Assembly: GCF_003339815.1 (NCBI RefSeq)
Contig: NZ_PPTT01000022.1
Coordinates: 1 to 64,000, forward strand
Length of the DNA stretch: 64,000 bases
Origin: Eggerthella sinensis
GTDB lineage: Bacteria; Actinomycetota; Coriobacteriia; Coriobacteriales; Eggerthellaceae
Direction: 5' to 3'
Shown piece by piece: positions 1-7,706 of the stretch. The notes under the pieces are model-generated. The model was not told the origin of the DNA and did no database searches. It saw only the letters and a list, made by a program, of their open reading frames with translations. Made by a program: the position numbers and the translations under genes. How positions within the stretch are numbered: the first letter of the stretch is position 1; each line of letters begins with the position of its first letter.

Positions 1-55
1 GCCCACCGCCGCCTGCGCCCGGCATCTTGACGAGCGATTCGGGCCCCCGCCTTGC

Positions 56-84
56 TTGTAATCTTAGGATTGCGCTGCTAGAAT
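56..84 (+). promoter_or_regulatory. Promoter with embedded GntR-type operator
   Basis: A sigma70-like promoter reads TTGTAA (56-61), a 17-base spacer and TAGAAT (79-84). The palindrome-like element TAATCTTAGGATTG (59-72) lies inside the spacer. The same core, ATCCTAGGAT, occurs twice upstream of the molybdoenzyme operon at 2591-2620. The position suggests repression of this operon by the GntR regulator it encodes; that link is inference. Confidence 0.6.
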
Positions 85-123
85 ACGTGCCAGCGTACTA
101 CATCCCGATGGGCAGGAGGGCGC

Positions 124-1041
124 TTGTTTGATCTCGGCGTAGTGCTTTACCTGTGCCTCGGAGGCTTGGGCGGGGGTCTGAGCATCTTTGCTGGAATTGC
201 TGGCTTAAGCATACCGCGCCATCTCTTGGAGAAGGGTTTGCTGTCCGAGTACTCCAATCTTATGAGGTCGGTATGTGCGGTTGCGGCGGCGTCTCTTGTG
301 CTGGGCGGGTTGCTTCTGCTTGCCGATTCCGGTAATTTCTCTGCGCTGGTCTACCTTTTCTTCTCGCCCTCTCTCAACTACCTCTCCGTCGGGGCGTGGG
401 CGATCGTTGTCGATGTCGTGCTCTGCTTTCTGCTCGTACTGTTTTGGGGAGCGGGCGTCACGAATCGCAACCCGTTCGTTTCGTGGGCGCTTCATGCGCT
501 ATGCGCTTTGATCGGACTGGCTGTATCGCTGTATACGGGGCTCTTTCTCGCGAGTATGAAAGCGGTTTCCCTGTGGAGTTCGTTTTGGATTCCGGCGCTG
601 TTCGTGCTGTCATCGGCTTCGTGCGGTGCGGTTGTGTTCTTGGCTGCAATTCAGGCAAGCGGGAAAGCGATCGTGTTTTCCGCTTACCGAAGGCTGCTCG
701 CTCGGGTTGATATCGTGATCGTGGTCTTAGAGTCGCTGTGCGCCGTTGCGCTGGTTTTGAGTTTGGTTCTGGCGCCCGTCAGCGACTCAGCGGATAGCGC
801 CGGGTTGGCGTCGGCCTTCGACTTGGTGTCCGGAACGGATGCTTGGATATGGTGGGGCGGTTTCGTGGGGCTCGGATTGATCATGACCGCGGTATTCGAT
901 GTTGTCGTGCTTCGAATTGAGGACTGCTTGCCGGGTCGCATATGGTCTACCTTGGGAACATCGTTTTGCGTGTTGATGGGCGCTTTTTCGTTGCGATACT
1001 GCATTGTGGCGGCAGGCATGCATCCTGCTTTAGGATTTTAG
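124..1041 (+). CDS. NrfD/PsrC-like integral membrane subunit
   Basis: This 305-residue protein is almost wholly hydrophobic, with about eight predicted membrane segments. It opens with a glycine-rich segment (LGGLGGGLSIFAG). It then has the LLLADSGN...FLFSPSLNYLSVGAW pattern typical of NrfD/PsrC/DmsC-type anchors, which pass electrons between the quinone pool and an iron-sulfur subunit. A TTG start is chosen because GGCAGGAGGG lies at 111-120. The gene is first in a unit with the GntR regulator (9-base gap) and an SPFH protein. No iron-sulfur partner lies in the same unit, so it may serve the molybdoenzyme encoded from 2774 or a complex outside the window. Base composition is less GC-biased than most of the window. 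Confidence 0.7.
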   Translation: MFDLGVVLYLCLGGLGGGLSIFAGIAGLSIPRHLLEKGLLSEYSNLMRSVCAVAAASLVLGGLLLLADSGNFSALVYLFFSPSLNYLSVGAWAIVVDVVLCFLLVLFWGAGVTNRNPFVSWALHALCALIGLAVSLYTGLFLASMKAVSLWSSFWIPALFVLSSASCGAVVFLAAIQASGKAIVFSAYRRLLARVDIVIVVLESLCAVALVLSLVLAPVSDSADSAGLASAFDLVSGTDAWIWWGGFVGLGLIMTAVFDVVVLRIEDCLPGRIWSTLGTSFCVLMGAFSLRYCIVAAGMHPALGF

Positions 1042-1050
1042 GAGATAGCT

Positions 1051-1530
1051 ATGGATGGCAAAGAAGATTCCTTCCCCTTCGAGGTCGATCCCGATTCAAG
1101 CTCGCCGCCATGGTTGCAGCTTCGCAAGCGGCTCGTATTCCTGATCGATTCCGGCTATTACAAACCAGGTGATCAGCTGCCGAAAATCCGCGAACTCGCA
1201 GTCGAAATTTCCCTTAACTTCAACACCGTGAACAAGGCGTACTTAAGCCTCCAGTCGGACGGATACGTAAAGTCCATTCGCGGCAAAGGCATGTTTGTTT
1301 CCGACCCGCTGCCTGGCAAAGGGGCGGGGTCGGCAGAGGACCTCGAAGCGGTGCTCGACGAGTGCCTTCATGCGTGCAAGAGCATGGGGCTTACCTATGA
1401 AGAGGCGGCGGATCAAATGGTGTTACGGGCAAAAATGCTGGTCATGATTGAGTCTCTTCCGTATCGACTGCCTGGCTCCAACGTGATCGCACTGCATCCC
1501 GATGTCGCGAAAAAGAGCAAGGAGGCTTAA
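1051..1530 (+). CDS. GntR-family regulator, YtrA-like short form
   Basis: This 159-residue protein has a GntR winged helix at about residues 15-85: WLQLRKRLVFLIDSG, PGDQLPKIRELA, then the recognition helix around FNTVNKAYLSLQ and the wing GYVKSIRGKGMFV. The C-terminal tail is only about 65 residues and helical, as in the YtrA subfamily, which lacks the large FadR/HutC effector domains. The start is supported by AGGAG at 1042-1046. It lies between the NrfD-like gene and the SPFH gene. The ATCCTAGGAT palindromes at 59-72 and 2578-2633 are the obvious candidate operators, so it probably represses its own operon and controls the molybdoenzyme operon. The ligand cannot be read from the sequence. 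Confidence 0.85.
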   Translation: MDGKEDSFPFEVDPDSSSPPWLQLRKRLVFLIDSGYYKPGDQLPKIRELAVEISLNFNTVNKAYLSLQSDGYVKSIRGKGMFVSDPLPGKGAGSAEDLEAVLDECLHACKSMGLTYEEAADQMVLRAKMLVMIESLPYRLPGSNVIALHPDVAKKSKEA

Positions 1531-1531
1531 C

Positions 1532-2512
1532 GTGGGCGCCGTAGGAGGCAAAAACGTCCGACGTTCGAGCGGGGGAGACGGAGGCAAGTTCAGCTCGTAT
1601 CGTCTCGCTCCCGAGGACCTGGGCGGCTCTTCGGGCGAAAAGGCATCTGGAGCAGGCGTTGTTTTGCTCAGCGCTTTTGTCTTCGCCGTTGTTCTGCTGA
1701 TTGTCGCGGGATTGGGCGTTCTCGTTGCGGGCTCGTTCAATATCGTTGTTGCCCTTTCGTCTTTCGTTGTCGCTGCGCTCGCCACGATGTCGGTGCATAT
1801 CGCCCAGCAGTGGGAACGCGTTGTGGTTCTGCGTTTCGGCAAATTCAACCGAGTGTCGGGTCCGGGCTTGTTCTGGACCATTCCCTTCATCGAGCACAAC
1901 ACCATTCGCATCGACTGTCGTATGCGCGCAACAAGAATAGAAGCGGAAGAAACGCTGACGGCGGACCTTGTTCCCATGAACGTGAACGCCGTGCTGCTCT
2001 GGGCGGTCTACGATGCGAAGGCCGCCTGCAACGAGGTGAGCGATTTCGCGCGCACGGTGAAACTGGTTGCGCAGGCTGCTTTGCGCGACGCTATCGGTCA
2101 GCTGACGGTTGCGGAAGTTGCTATTCGCCGTGAGCAGCTCGACGTTGACATCAAGCAGGTGCTCGAGAACGAAGCGTCTCAGTGGGGCGTTGCGATTCAT
2201 TCGGTAAAGGTGCGCGATATCTTGCTGCCGCCGGAATTGCATGAAATCATGAGCATCGAGGCGCAGGCGGAGCAACGCAAGAAGGCTCGTATCATTCTCA
2301 TGGATACCGAGCAGGATATAGCGGCGGTCGCTGAAGAGGTGGGGGAGACGTATGGCGGCGGCGATGCGGCTTTGCGCCTGCGAGCCATGCACTTGCTGTA
2401 CGAAAGCGTGCGCGAGACGGGAGGGACCGTGGTGGTGCCCAGTTCCTTTAGCGAGGGGTTCGGAGACGTGCTGCCCGAGGGGGTGAAGTATCCTCATAAA
2501 CCTATGCCTTAA
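1532..2512 (+). CDS. SPFH/Band 7 (stomatin-slipin) membrane protein
   Basis: This 326-residue protein has a basic, hydrophilic N-terminus, two adjacent membrane segments (about residues 45-95) and an SPFH/Band 7 domain. The domain begins at QQWERVVVLRFGKFNRVSGPG, continues through DLVPMNVNAVLLWAV, and ends near VRDILLPPELHEIMSIEAQAEQ with a short coiled segment. Bacterial slipins form membrane scaffolds and often sit with membrane enzymes. The GTG at 1532 is preferred because CAAGGAGG (1518-1525) lies just upstream, overlapping the end of the GntR gene. An ATG at 1502 in frame would lie inside that gene. Cotranscription with the NrfD-like gene suggests it supports a membrane respiratory complex; this is inference. 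Confidence 0.8.
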   Translation: MGAVGGKNVRRSSGGDGGKFSSYRLAPEDLGGSSGEKASGAGVVLLSAFVFAVVLLIVAGLGVLVAGSFNIVVALSSFVVAALATMSVHIAQQWERVVVLRFGKFNRVSGPGLFWTIPFIEHNTIRIDCRMRATRIEAEETLTADLVPMNVNAVLLWAVYDAKAACNEVSDFARTVKLVAQAALRDAIGQLTVAEVAIRREQLDVDIKQVLENEASQWGVAIHSVKVRDILLPPELHEIMSIEAQAEQRKKARIILMDTEQDIAAVAEEVGETYGGGDAALRLRAMHLLYESVRETGGTVVVPSSFSEGFGDVLPEGVKYPHKPMP

Positions 2513-2528
2513 GGTTAGATATAAGTCC

Positions 2529-2546
2529 CGGTAGAGTACCGTTTTT
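2529..2546 (+). terminator. Weak intrinsic terminator
   Basis: A 5-bp stem CGGTA/TACCG with a 3-base loop is followed by five T residues, 17 bases after the SPFH stop codon. The stem is short, so termination is probably partial. Confidence 0.4.
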
Positions 2547-2577
2547 GGGATTCGCGCGACGCCTCCACTATTTCCGA

Positions 2578-2633
2578 AATAGCATAATCAATCCTAGGAT
2601 TACATCTTTAATCCTAGGATTGATTATGCTATT
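2578..2633. promoter_or_regulatory. Long inverted repeat with two ATCCTAGGAT operators
   Basis: The arms 2578-2602 and 2609-2633 are a perfect 25-bp inverted repeat around the 6-base spacer CATCTT. Each arm contains the self-palindrome ATCCTAGGAT (2591-2600 and 2611-2620), so this is a nested dyad. A possible promoter TTTAAT (2607-2612), 17 bases, TATTCT (2630-2635) places the second palindrome in the spacer. That is the same geometry as at 56-84. It reads as a two-site operator for the GntR regulator at 1051, with about 130 bases of leader before the molybdoenzyme start. Confidence 0.7.
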
Positions 2634-2773
2634 CTCTCCTTGGATGGGATTGATCAATTTCCGAAGTTGGGGGAGGGCGAAGCGCACGCTGAGCCTTCGG
2701 AAAAGGATGGGCATCGAGTGGAGGGGTTCCGGCCAAGCCCCCTTCGACGTCCTCCGTTTGACAGGAGGAGAGA

Positions 2774-5272
2774 ATGGATACACCCACCAAGCCGCTTACA
2801 CGCAGATCGTTCCTTAAAGCCACTGCCGCAACTGCAGGCGTAGCGACGGTTGCAACCACGATCGGGTGCGCCCCGAGCGGTGGCGCGAAAGAAGAAGGAA
2901 GCGCGCCGGCAACAGCGCCCGACGTGCAGGTGTTTTCGAACACGTGCCGAGGAAATTGCGGAAACGCGGGCTGCCGCCTTGATACAATAGTACGCGAGGG
3001 CAAAGTGGTCAGCACGAGGCAGCATCCTATTAAAACCAAAGACGTTGGCCTTCAGCCCGGCTGCGTGAAGGGTCCGGCGAACCCGCAACGTATTTACGGT
3101 ACGCATCGGCTGCTCTATCCCATGCTCCAAACAGGCGAGCGCGGAAGCGACAATTGGGAGCGCATCAGCTGGGATGAGGCCTTGGATCTCGTTGCTAAGA
3201 AAATGAAGGCCGCGTTCGACGAGTACGGGCCCGAGTCCGTTGGCTTTATGAGTAGCTATAGCGGCAAGAGCGGCAAACTTGGTACGGTCTACAACGGCTT
3301 TACGAACTTTCCCGAGACGCGAGGAGCATGCGGCATCGGTCCGGAGCGCTTTTTCCAGAAGACCGGCGTTACCCTGTTCACCGCCACGGGAGACGCAGCG
3401 GGTCTATACATGCAGAGCGTCATGTTGGGCGGTGTCACCAATTCCGCCGAAGACTCTGTCAATGCAAAGACCATCTTCATGCTGGGCAACACCTGCGATT
3501 CTTTCAGGACCGCATGGTCGTGCTTCATGGAAGCGAAAGAAAAGGGCGTGAAGCTCGTCGTCATCGATCCGCGCTATTCGAATTCAGCCGCCCATGCAGA
3601 TCAGTGGATTCCCATCAGGCAAGGAACCGATGGTGCGCTGCTCCTCGCCGCGTGCAACTACATCATTGAGAACGACCTGATCGATTATGACTATCTTCGC
3701 AACAAGTCTGTAGCGCCACTGCTCATCAAAGAGGATGGAAGCTATCTCCGGCTCTCTGATCTGGGTCTGCCCTTGTACAAGAAAGTTGACGCTACGTCGG
3801 GCAAGGAGGTCGAAGTCGATAGCGAGGTCGTCTACGATGAGGCAACGGGGGAGTTCGGATCCTCGTTCGAGATCAAAGACCCCGCCGTTACCGGCACGTT
3901 CGACGCAGACGGGGTGAGCGTGAGAACCGTATATGATCTTACGCGTGAAACGATAGCGCCCTTCACCGTTGAATTCGCGGCAGAAGAGTGCGGGCTTCCC
4001 GTCGAGACGATTGAAGACTTTGCACGAACCTATGCCGATGGACCGTCATTCTTCGCTACCTATTGGGGTTTCCAGCACTTGCAGAACTCGTGGCGCATCT
4101 ACTACGGCTTGTTCCTCCTGGCATCATTGACCGGCAACGCATGCAAGCCGGGAGCGAGTTACGGTAACGCGCTGCCCGCAACTCAGTATTACAAGACCCC
4201 GGTTTTCAACACGAAGGCGGCTTTGACGGTTGAAGGTGCCAAACTCTCCAAGATGGCTTCCCTTAACAAAGTCCCTCAGATCGTGAACTCGGGAAAATGG
4301 CTCGGCGAAGATTACACCTTGCGCATGCTCTGGATTGCGGGTGCCAACCCCATTGAATGCGGGATTGGGTACACGGAGCAGATCGAGGCGTGGAAGAAGG
4401 TGGACTTTGTGGTCGTTGCCTCTGAGTTCATGACCGATACCACAATGCAAGCGAGCTTAGCTCTTCCGGTGACCATGTCGTTCGAATCCGAGGACTTCGA
4501 GAGCTACCTGAACCAGAAAGCCATCGATCCTATCGGGGAAAGCAAGTCCGATTTCGAGATATTTGTCGCTCTTGCAGAGGCCATGGGATACGACGATCTG
4601 TACGACAAGGATGCCGAGGGTTATTTACGCGAGCTTCTCGACACGGAAGAGAACATCTCTGCGGGACTCGGGTACGATGACTATCGCAAACAGGGCGCCA
4701 TATACGTAGACGAGATCGTAAGGACGGAGGCGGTCGGTCAAGAGCGCAATGCTACGGGTCGTACCCAATTCTATCTGGAGACTTTGACCCCGAATGGAAA
4801 CTGGGATGTGGAAGTGACCCCGTTGGATCGCCTGCCGTATTACGAGCCTGCATTCGAGGCTTATGCGAGTAATCCTCTTCGTGAGAAGTATCCGCTTTTT
4901 GGTCTTTCGTATCACGATAATTACACAGGCCACTCCATGCACAACAACGTGCCTTGGCTCAACGAGCTTCGCGGTTTTGAGGGCACGGAGGGCGAAGGCG
5001 AGCCTTACACGATCATCCACGAGACGGCTGCGGCCGAACGAGGCATCAAGACCGGCGATCTGATCAAGGTGTTCAATGACCGAGGGAGCTTCGTCACCCG
5101 TGCATTGGTATCGAAGGGCATTCGTGAGGACACGGTCAACATCCCCCGCGGATATGCGGGTAAGGAGATGCGCGAAGGCCATCTGCAAGCGGTGACGTCG
5201 ATCGATGCGGGAGACAAGATCACCAACAATGACAGCCACAACGACTGGCTCTGCCAGGTCGAGAAGCTCTAG
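2774..5272 (+). CDS. Tat-exported molybdopterin oxidoreductase, DMSO reductase family
   Basis: This 832-residue catalytic subunit starts with a Tat signal (TRRSFLKA, residues 9-16) and a possible lipobox Cys32. An iron-sulfur binding set C58-x3-C62-x4-C67...C97 precedes the molybdopterin domains. DPRYSNSAAHADQWIPIRQGTD is the usual cofactor-binding stretch, and the C-terminal domain has IKTGDLIKVFNDRG. It would reduce or oxidise an unknown substrate outside the membrane using electrons from the ferredoxin subunit encoded next (10-base gap). By eye the position of the DmsA molybdenum-ligand serine is G206-D207-A208-A209, with no serine, so the metal ligand or chemistry may differ. GGAGGAG before the ATG supports the start. 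The substrate cannot be assigned. Confidence 0.85.
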   Translation: MDTPTKPLTRRSFLKATAATAGVATVATTIGCAPSGGAKEEGSAPATAPDVQVFSNTCRGNCGNAGCRLDTIVREGKVVSTRQHPIKTKDVGLQPGCVKGPANPQRIYGTHRLLYPMLQTGERGSDNWERISWDEALDLVAKKMKAAFDEYGPESVGFMSSYSGKSGKLGTVYNGFTNFPETRGACGIGPERFFQKTGVTLFTATGDAAGLYMQSVMLGGVTNSAEDSVNAKTIFMLGNTCDSFRTAWSCFMEAKEKGVKLVVIDPRYSNSAAHADQWIPIRQGTDGALLLAACNYIIENDLIDYDYLRNKSVAPLLIKEDGSYLRLSDLGLPLYKKVDATSGKEVEVDSEVVYDEATGEFGSSFEIKDPAVTGTFDADGVSVRTVYDLTRETIAPFTVEFAAEECGLPVETIEDFARTYADGPSFFATYWGFQHLQNSWRIYYGLFLLASLTGNACKPGASYGNALPATQYYKTPVFNTKAALTVEGAKLSKMASLNKVPQIVNSGKWLGEDYTLRMLWIAGANPIECGIGYTEQIEAWKKVDFVVVASEFMTDTTMQASLALPVTMSFESEDFESYLNQKAIDPIGESKSDFEIFVALAEAMGYDDLYDKDAEGYLRELLDTEENISAGLGYDDYRKQGAIYVDEIVRTEAVGQERNATGRTQFYLETLTPNGNWDVEVTPLDRLPYYEPAFEAYASNPLREKYPLFGLSYHDNYTGHSMHNNVPWLNELRGFEGTEGEGEPYTIIHETAAAERGIKTGDLIKVFNDRGSFVTRALVSKGIREDTVNIPRGYAGKEMREGHLQAVTSIDAGDKITNNDSHNDWLCQVEKL

Positions 5273-5282
5273 GGGGTGCAGC

Positions 5283-5903
5283 ATGACACGCTACGGAATG
5301 ACGGTTGACACCAGGCGCTGCTCGGCTTGCAACAACTGCGCCATGACCTGCAAAGTGGAGAACAACCTTCCCGAGGGAGTGTGGTGGAACACCGCTCGCA
5401 CCAAAGGAGGGGAGCATCGCTATACTCCCGAAGGAACCTATCCTGACGATCTGCACATCACGTTCTTCACGTTCGCCTGCCAGCATTGCAGCGAACCCGC
5501 ATGCGTTGCCGTTTGCCCCACGGGTGCTTCCGAGAAGCGCGAGGACGGTATTGTGGTGGTGGACAGCGAGAAATGCATCGGTTGCGACAGCTGCATTGCC
5601 GCCTGTCCGTACGACGGGGTGCGCACGCACCTCAACGACCCTTCGTGGGCCCTCGATTTCCCCATGGGCGACGCGCAGGCGCCCGAGCATCGGGCGAATA
5701 CCGTTGAGAAATGCATGTTCTGCACGCATCGAATTGACCGTGGCGAGCTGCCCGCATGCGTCGAAATCTGCCAAGCTCAAGCCCGTTGCTTCGGCGACCT
5801 CGATGACCCCGAGTCGGACATCTCGAAGCTGGTTGCTTCTCGCGAATACGACCAACTGCTCCCTGATCAGGGGACGGGTCCGAACATCTATTTTCTGAAG
5901 TAG
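5283..5903 (+). CDS. Four-cluster ferredoxin subunit, DmsB-like
   Basis: This 206-residue protein has sixteen cysteines in four groups. These are CSACNNCAMTC, CQHCSEPACVAVC, CIGCDSCIAAC, and a fourth group C-x2-C-x11-C-x3-C beginning CMFC and ending CVEIC. The pattern matches the electron-transfer subunits of DMSO reductase-type enzymes, with four [4Fe-4S] clusters carrying electrons to the molybdoenzyme. It has no signal peptide of its own and is presumably exported by hitchhiking with the Tat-bearing partner. AGGGGG precedes the ATG at 5283; an internal ATG at 5298 (MTVDTRRC) is an alternative. It is cotranscribed with the catalytic subunit. Confidence 0.92.
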   Translation: MTRYGMTVDTRRCSACNNCAMTCKVENNLPEGVWWNTARTKGGEHRYTPEGTYPDDLHITFFTFACQHCSEPACVAVCPTGASEKREDGIVVVDSEKCIGCDSCIAACPYDGVRTHLNDPSWALDFPMGDAQAPEHRANTVEKCMFCTHRIDRGELPACVEICQAQARCFGDLDDPESDISKLVASREYDQLLPDQGTGPNIYFLK

Positions 5904-5938
5904 GCGAACGCGGGCATCGGTTTGCTCACCTGTTCTGC

Positions 5939-5977
5939 GATCCTGCCGTGTCGCTCAAGCGGCGACGCGGCAGGATC
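5939..5977 (+). other. Strong intercistronic hairpin
   Basis: The arms 5939-5954 and 5962-5977 pair over 16 bp with a single G-U position around a 7-base loop. The hairpin lies between the ferredoxin and chaperone genes and has no T tract. It could be a transcript-stabilising or attenuating structure that sets the subunit ratio within the operon. Confidence 0.65.
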
Positions 5978-6017
5978 TTCCGGACGCGTCGAATACGACG
6001 AGATAGCGAGTTGTGAC

Positions 6018-6662
6018 ATGGAAAAGACCTGGGAGAGCAAGGCAGCGCTCTATGAGTTGCTGGCGAAAACCTTTCTTTTCACCCAGCGAGAGATTGTCGG
6101 AGCCCTGACGTCGGGGGAATACCAGGAGGCGTTGGCCGAGGTAACCGAGATCAACGATCTACCGAAGGACTGGGGAGAATGCGGGGCGAGCGAACTGAAC
6201 CGCTACCGCGGAATGGACGAAGACGAGGCGTTCCATCGGGTGCGAAAGGAGTACACCCGGCTCTACATCGGAAGCCGCGATCCGCTCATCATCCCTTTTG
6301 CGGGAACATGGGAAGCCTCGCAGGCTGGTCGGAAGCCGCTGCTTTTCGTGGGCAAGAAGTCCATGGAAATCGAGCGCTTCATGCGGACGTGCGGCATCGT
6401 GCGGACTGGCGAGTCGAACGATCCGCTCGACCACATAGGGTCGATGCTCGAATTCCTCATGCACCTCTGCATGCTGAATGCAGGGCTCGTCGATAGACCG
6501 GTTGGCGTCGACATCCCGGACCGTGCGTACGAGGACTTTTACGAGGATCATTTCATCGGATTTGCTCGGGCGTTTGCCGAAGAGACGATAGATAAAAGCA
6601 GCGAAGCTTTCTTTACGGTTGGCGCGCGGGTGCTGAGGGCTCTTCCGGATAACCCCCTCTAG
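6018..6662 (+). CDS. TorD/DmsD-family molybdoenzyme chaperone
   Basis: This 214-residue, largely helical protein has the family signatures EYTRLYIGSRDPLIIPF (about residues 76-92) and DPLDHIGSMLEFLMHL (about 136-151). These are the counterparts of the conserved E-P-x-D-H-x-x-x-E-L region. Such proteins bind the Tat signal of a partner molybdoenzyme and hold it for cofactor insertion before export. The position between the ferredoxin and haem-protein genes makes the enzyme at 2774 its client. ATG 6018 is used; the same frame is open upstream, but that stretch forms the hairpin at 5939-5977. The ribosome-binding site is weak. Confidence 0.85.
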   Translation: MEKTWESKAALYELLAKTFLFTQREIVGALTSGEYQEALAEVTEINDLPKDWGECGASELNRYRGMDEDEAFHRVRKEYTRLYIGSRDPLIIPFAGTWEASQAGRKPLLFVGKKSMEIERFMRTCGIVRTGESNDPLDHIGSMLEFLMHLCMLNAGLVDRPVGVDIPDRAYEDFYEDHFIGFARAFAEETIDKSSEAFFTVGARVLRALPDNPL

Positions 6663-6681
6663 CTCCAGAAAGGACGAACGG

Positions 6682-7386
6682 ATGAGTTTTCTTCTTGTGC
6701 TGGCCTGCACGACCGCGCTGGTGTTTTTACTTAAGGACGCTCTGACAACATATGCCCTGGCATTTTACGCGGGTGCGGTCGTGCTGACGGTTTTGTATGT
6801 GGGGAACCTCTTTGTTGCATACCCCGGGATCGTGCGCAGCGTGCTATTTCTGTTGATGCAGAAATGCACGCTTGCCCTCGCCCTGTTCTTTATCGTGATG
6901 TTCATCGGCGTGTTTCGGAAGGATTCGAAAGCGGGGCTGATGTTGAGGCCTATGCGCGCCGAGCTCTCCATCATGGCGTGCATCTTGTGTCTGGGCCACG
7001 TATGCGTGTACCTGACGGCCTTTGTGCCGCGATTCACGAGCGGAACGGCCGATGTCTGGCTGTGGGCGTTTCTCGTTGCTGCGGCGGTTCTCTTGGTTTT
7101 GCTGCTTATGCTGGGCGTCACGTCGCTTTCTCCGGTGAAGCGTCGCATGGGCGCCGCTTCCTGGGTCAAGCTGCAGAAGTGGTCGTACGCCTTTTTCGGG
7201 TTGATCTACCTGCATCTTGCCATCATTCTGCTTCCGTCCGCATTGACGCAGGGCGCAACTGCCGCGACGAGCGTCGTGGTGTATACGGGCTTGTTTGGCG
7301 TGTACGCGGTTCTGCGAGTGCGCCGAGCCGTGGTCGATGCGAAAACTCGCGTCGCACGAGGGGTTTCGAGTGCAGGATGCTCGTGA
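6682..7386 (+). CDS. YedZ/ferric-reductase-like haem membrane protein
   Basis: This 234-residue protein has about six membrane segments. The pattern LRPMRAELSIMACILCLGHVCVYL followed by WVKLQKWSYAFFGLIYLHLAIIL resembles the YedZ/MsrQ and ferric reductase-like membrane domain, where the histidines of the GH and LH motifs bind haem. It follows the TorD-like gene by 19 bases and ends the molybdoenzyme operon. It may feed quinol electrons to the ferredoxin subunit in place of, or beside, the NrfD-like protein at 124. AGAAAGGACGA precedes the start. The family call is by pattern only; haem binding is inferred. Confidence 0.65.
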   Translation: MSFLLVLACTTALVFLLKDALTTYALAFYAGAVVLTVLYVGNLFVAYPGIVRSVLFLLMQKCTLALALFFIVMFIGVFRKDSKAGLMLRPMRAELSIMACILCLGHVCVYLTAFVPRFTSGTADVWLWAFLVAAAVLLVLLLMLGVTSLSPVKRRMGAASWVKLQKWSYAFFGLIYLHLAIILLPSALTQGATAATSVVVYTGLFGVYAVLRVRRAVVDAKTRVARGVSSAGCS

Positions 7387-7481
7387 GTTTCGAATAAATT
7401 TCCCCCGTGTGGATTTTCTTCTTGTCATGATCTATCAACTGGGGTATCATGTTCACTCGCTTCGAAAAGAAGCCGAGTTGT

Positions 7482-7568
7482 GCGGGCGTGGCGGAATTGG
7501 CAGACGCGTACGGTTCAGGTCCGTATGGGGGCAACCCCATGAAGGTTCAAGTCCTTTCGCCCGCACCA
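7482..7568 (+). tRNA. tRNA-Leu (anticodon CAG)
   Basis: A complete cloverleaf can be drawn. The acceptor is GCGGGCG/CGCCCGC, the anticodon stem is TACGG/CCGTA around TTCAGGT (anticodon CAG), and there is a long class II variable arm (TGGGGGCAACCCCA). The T loop is TTCAAGT, and an encoded CCA end lies at 7566-7568. It reads CUG codons, the commonest leucine codon in this GC-rich genome. It marks the boundary between the less GC-biased respiratory block and the chromosome-like sequence after it. Confidence 0.97.
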
Positions 7569-7582
7569 TTTTGAATTTGAAG

Positions 7583-7613
7583 AACGACCAGGTATGGTAC
7601 CTGGTCGTTTTTT
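7583..7613 (+). terminator. Intrinsic terminator after tRNA-Leu
   Basis: A perfect 12-bp stem (7583-7594 with 7598-7609) with a 3-base loop runs into a T tract. It ends the tRNA transcript. Confidence 0.93.
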
Positions 7614-7668
7614 ATTTGTGGATGGAATTCATCGGGTATCGTCAGGGGCGCATGGGCGCGGTAAAATA

Positions 7669-7683
7669 GCTAATGACGTTAGC
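7669..7683. promoter_or_regulatory. Dyad operator candidate before marR gene
   Basis: GCTAA-N5-TTAGC is a perfect 5-bp dyad just downstream of a possible -10 element TAAAAT (7662-7667) and 24 bases before the MarR start. It fits autoregulation by the MarR protein. Confidence 0.5.
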
Positions 7684-7706
7684 AAACGTGCGGAAGGAGC
7701 TGCGCG

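Noticed and set aside
124-1041. Firm assignment as the membrane anchor (DmsC) of the 2774 molybdoenzyme
   Set aside because: It is in a separate transcription unit and the operon has its own haem membrane protein, so the pairing remains only a hypothesis.
2641-2773. A molybdenum-cofactor riboswitch in the structured leader before the molybdoenzyme
   Set aside because: Some pairing is visible (CCGAAG at 2661-2666 with CTTCGG at 2695-2700), but I could not match the conserved core of any known riboswitch class.
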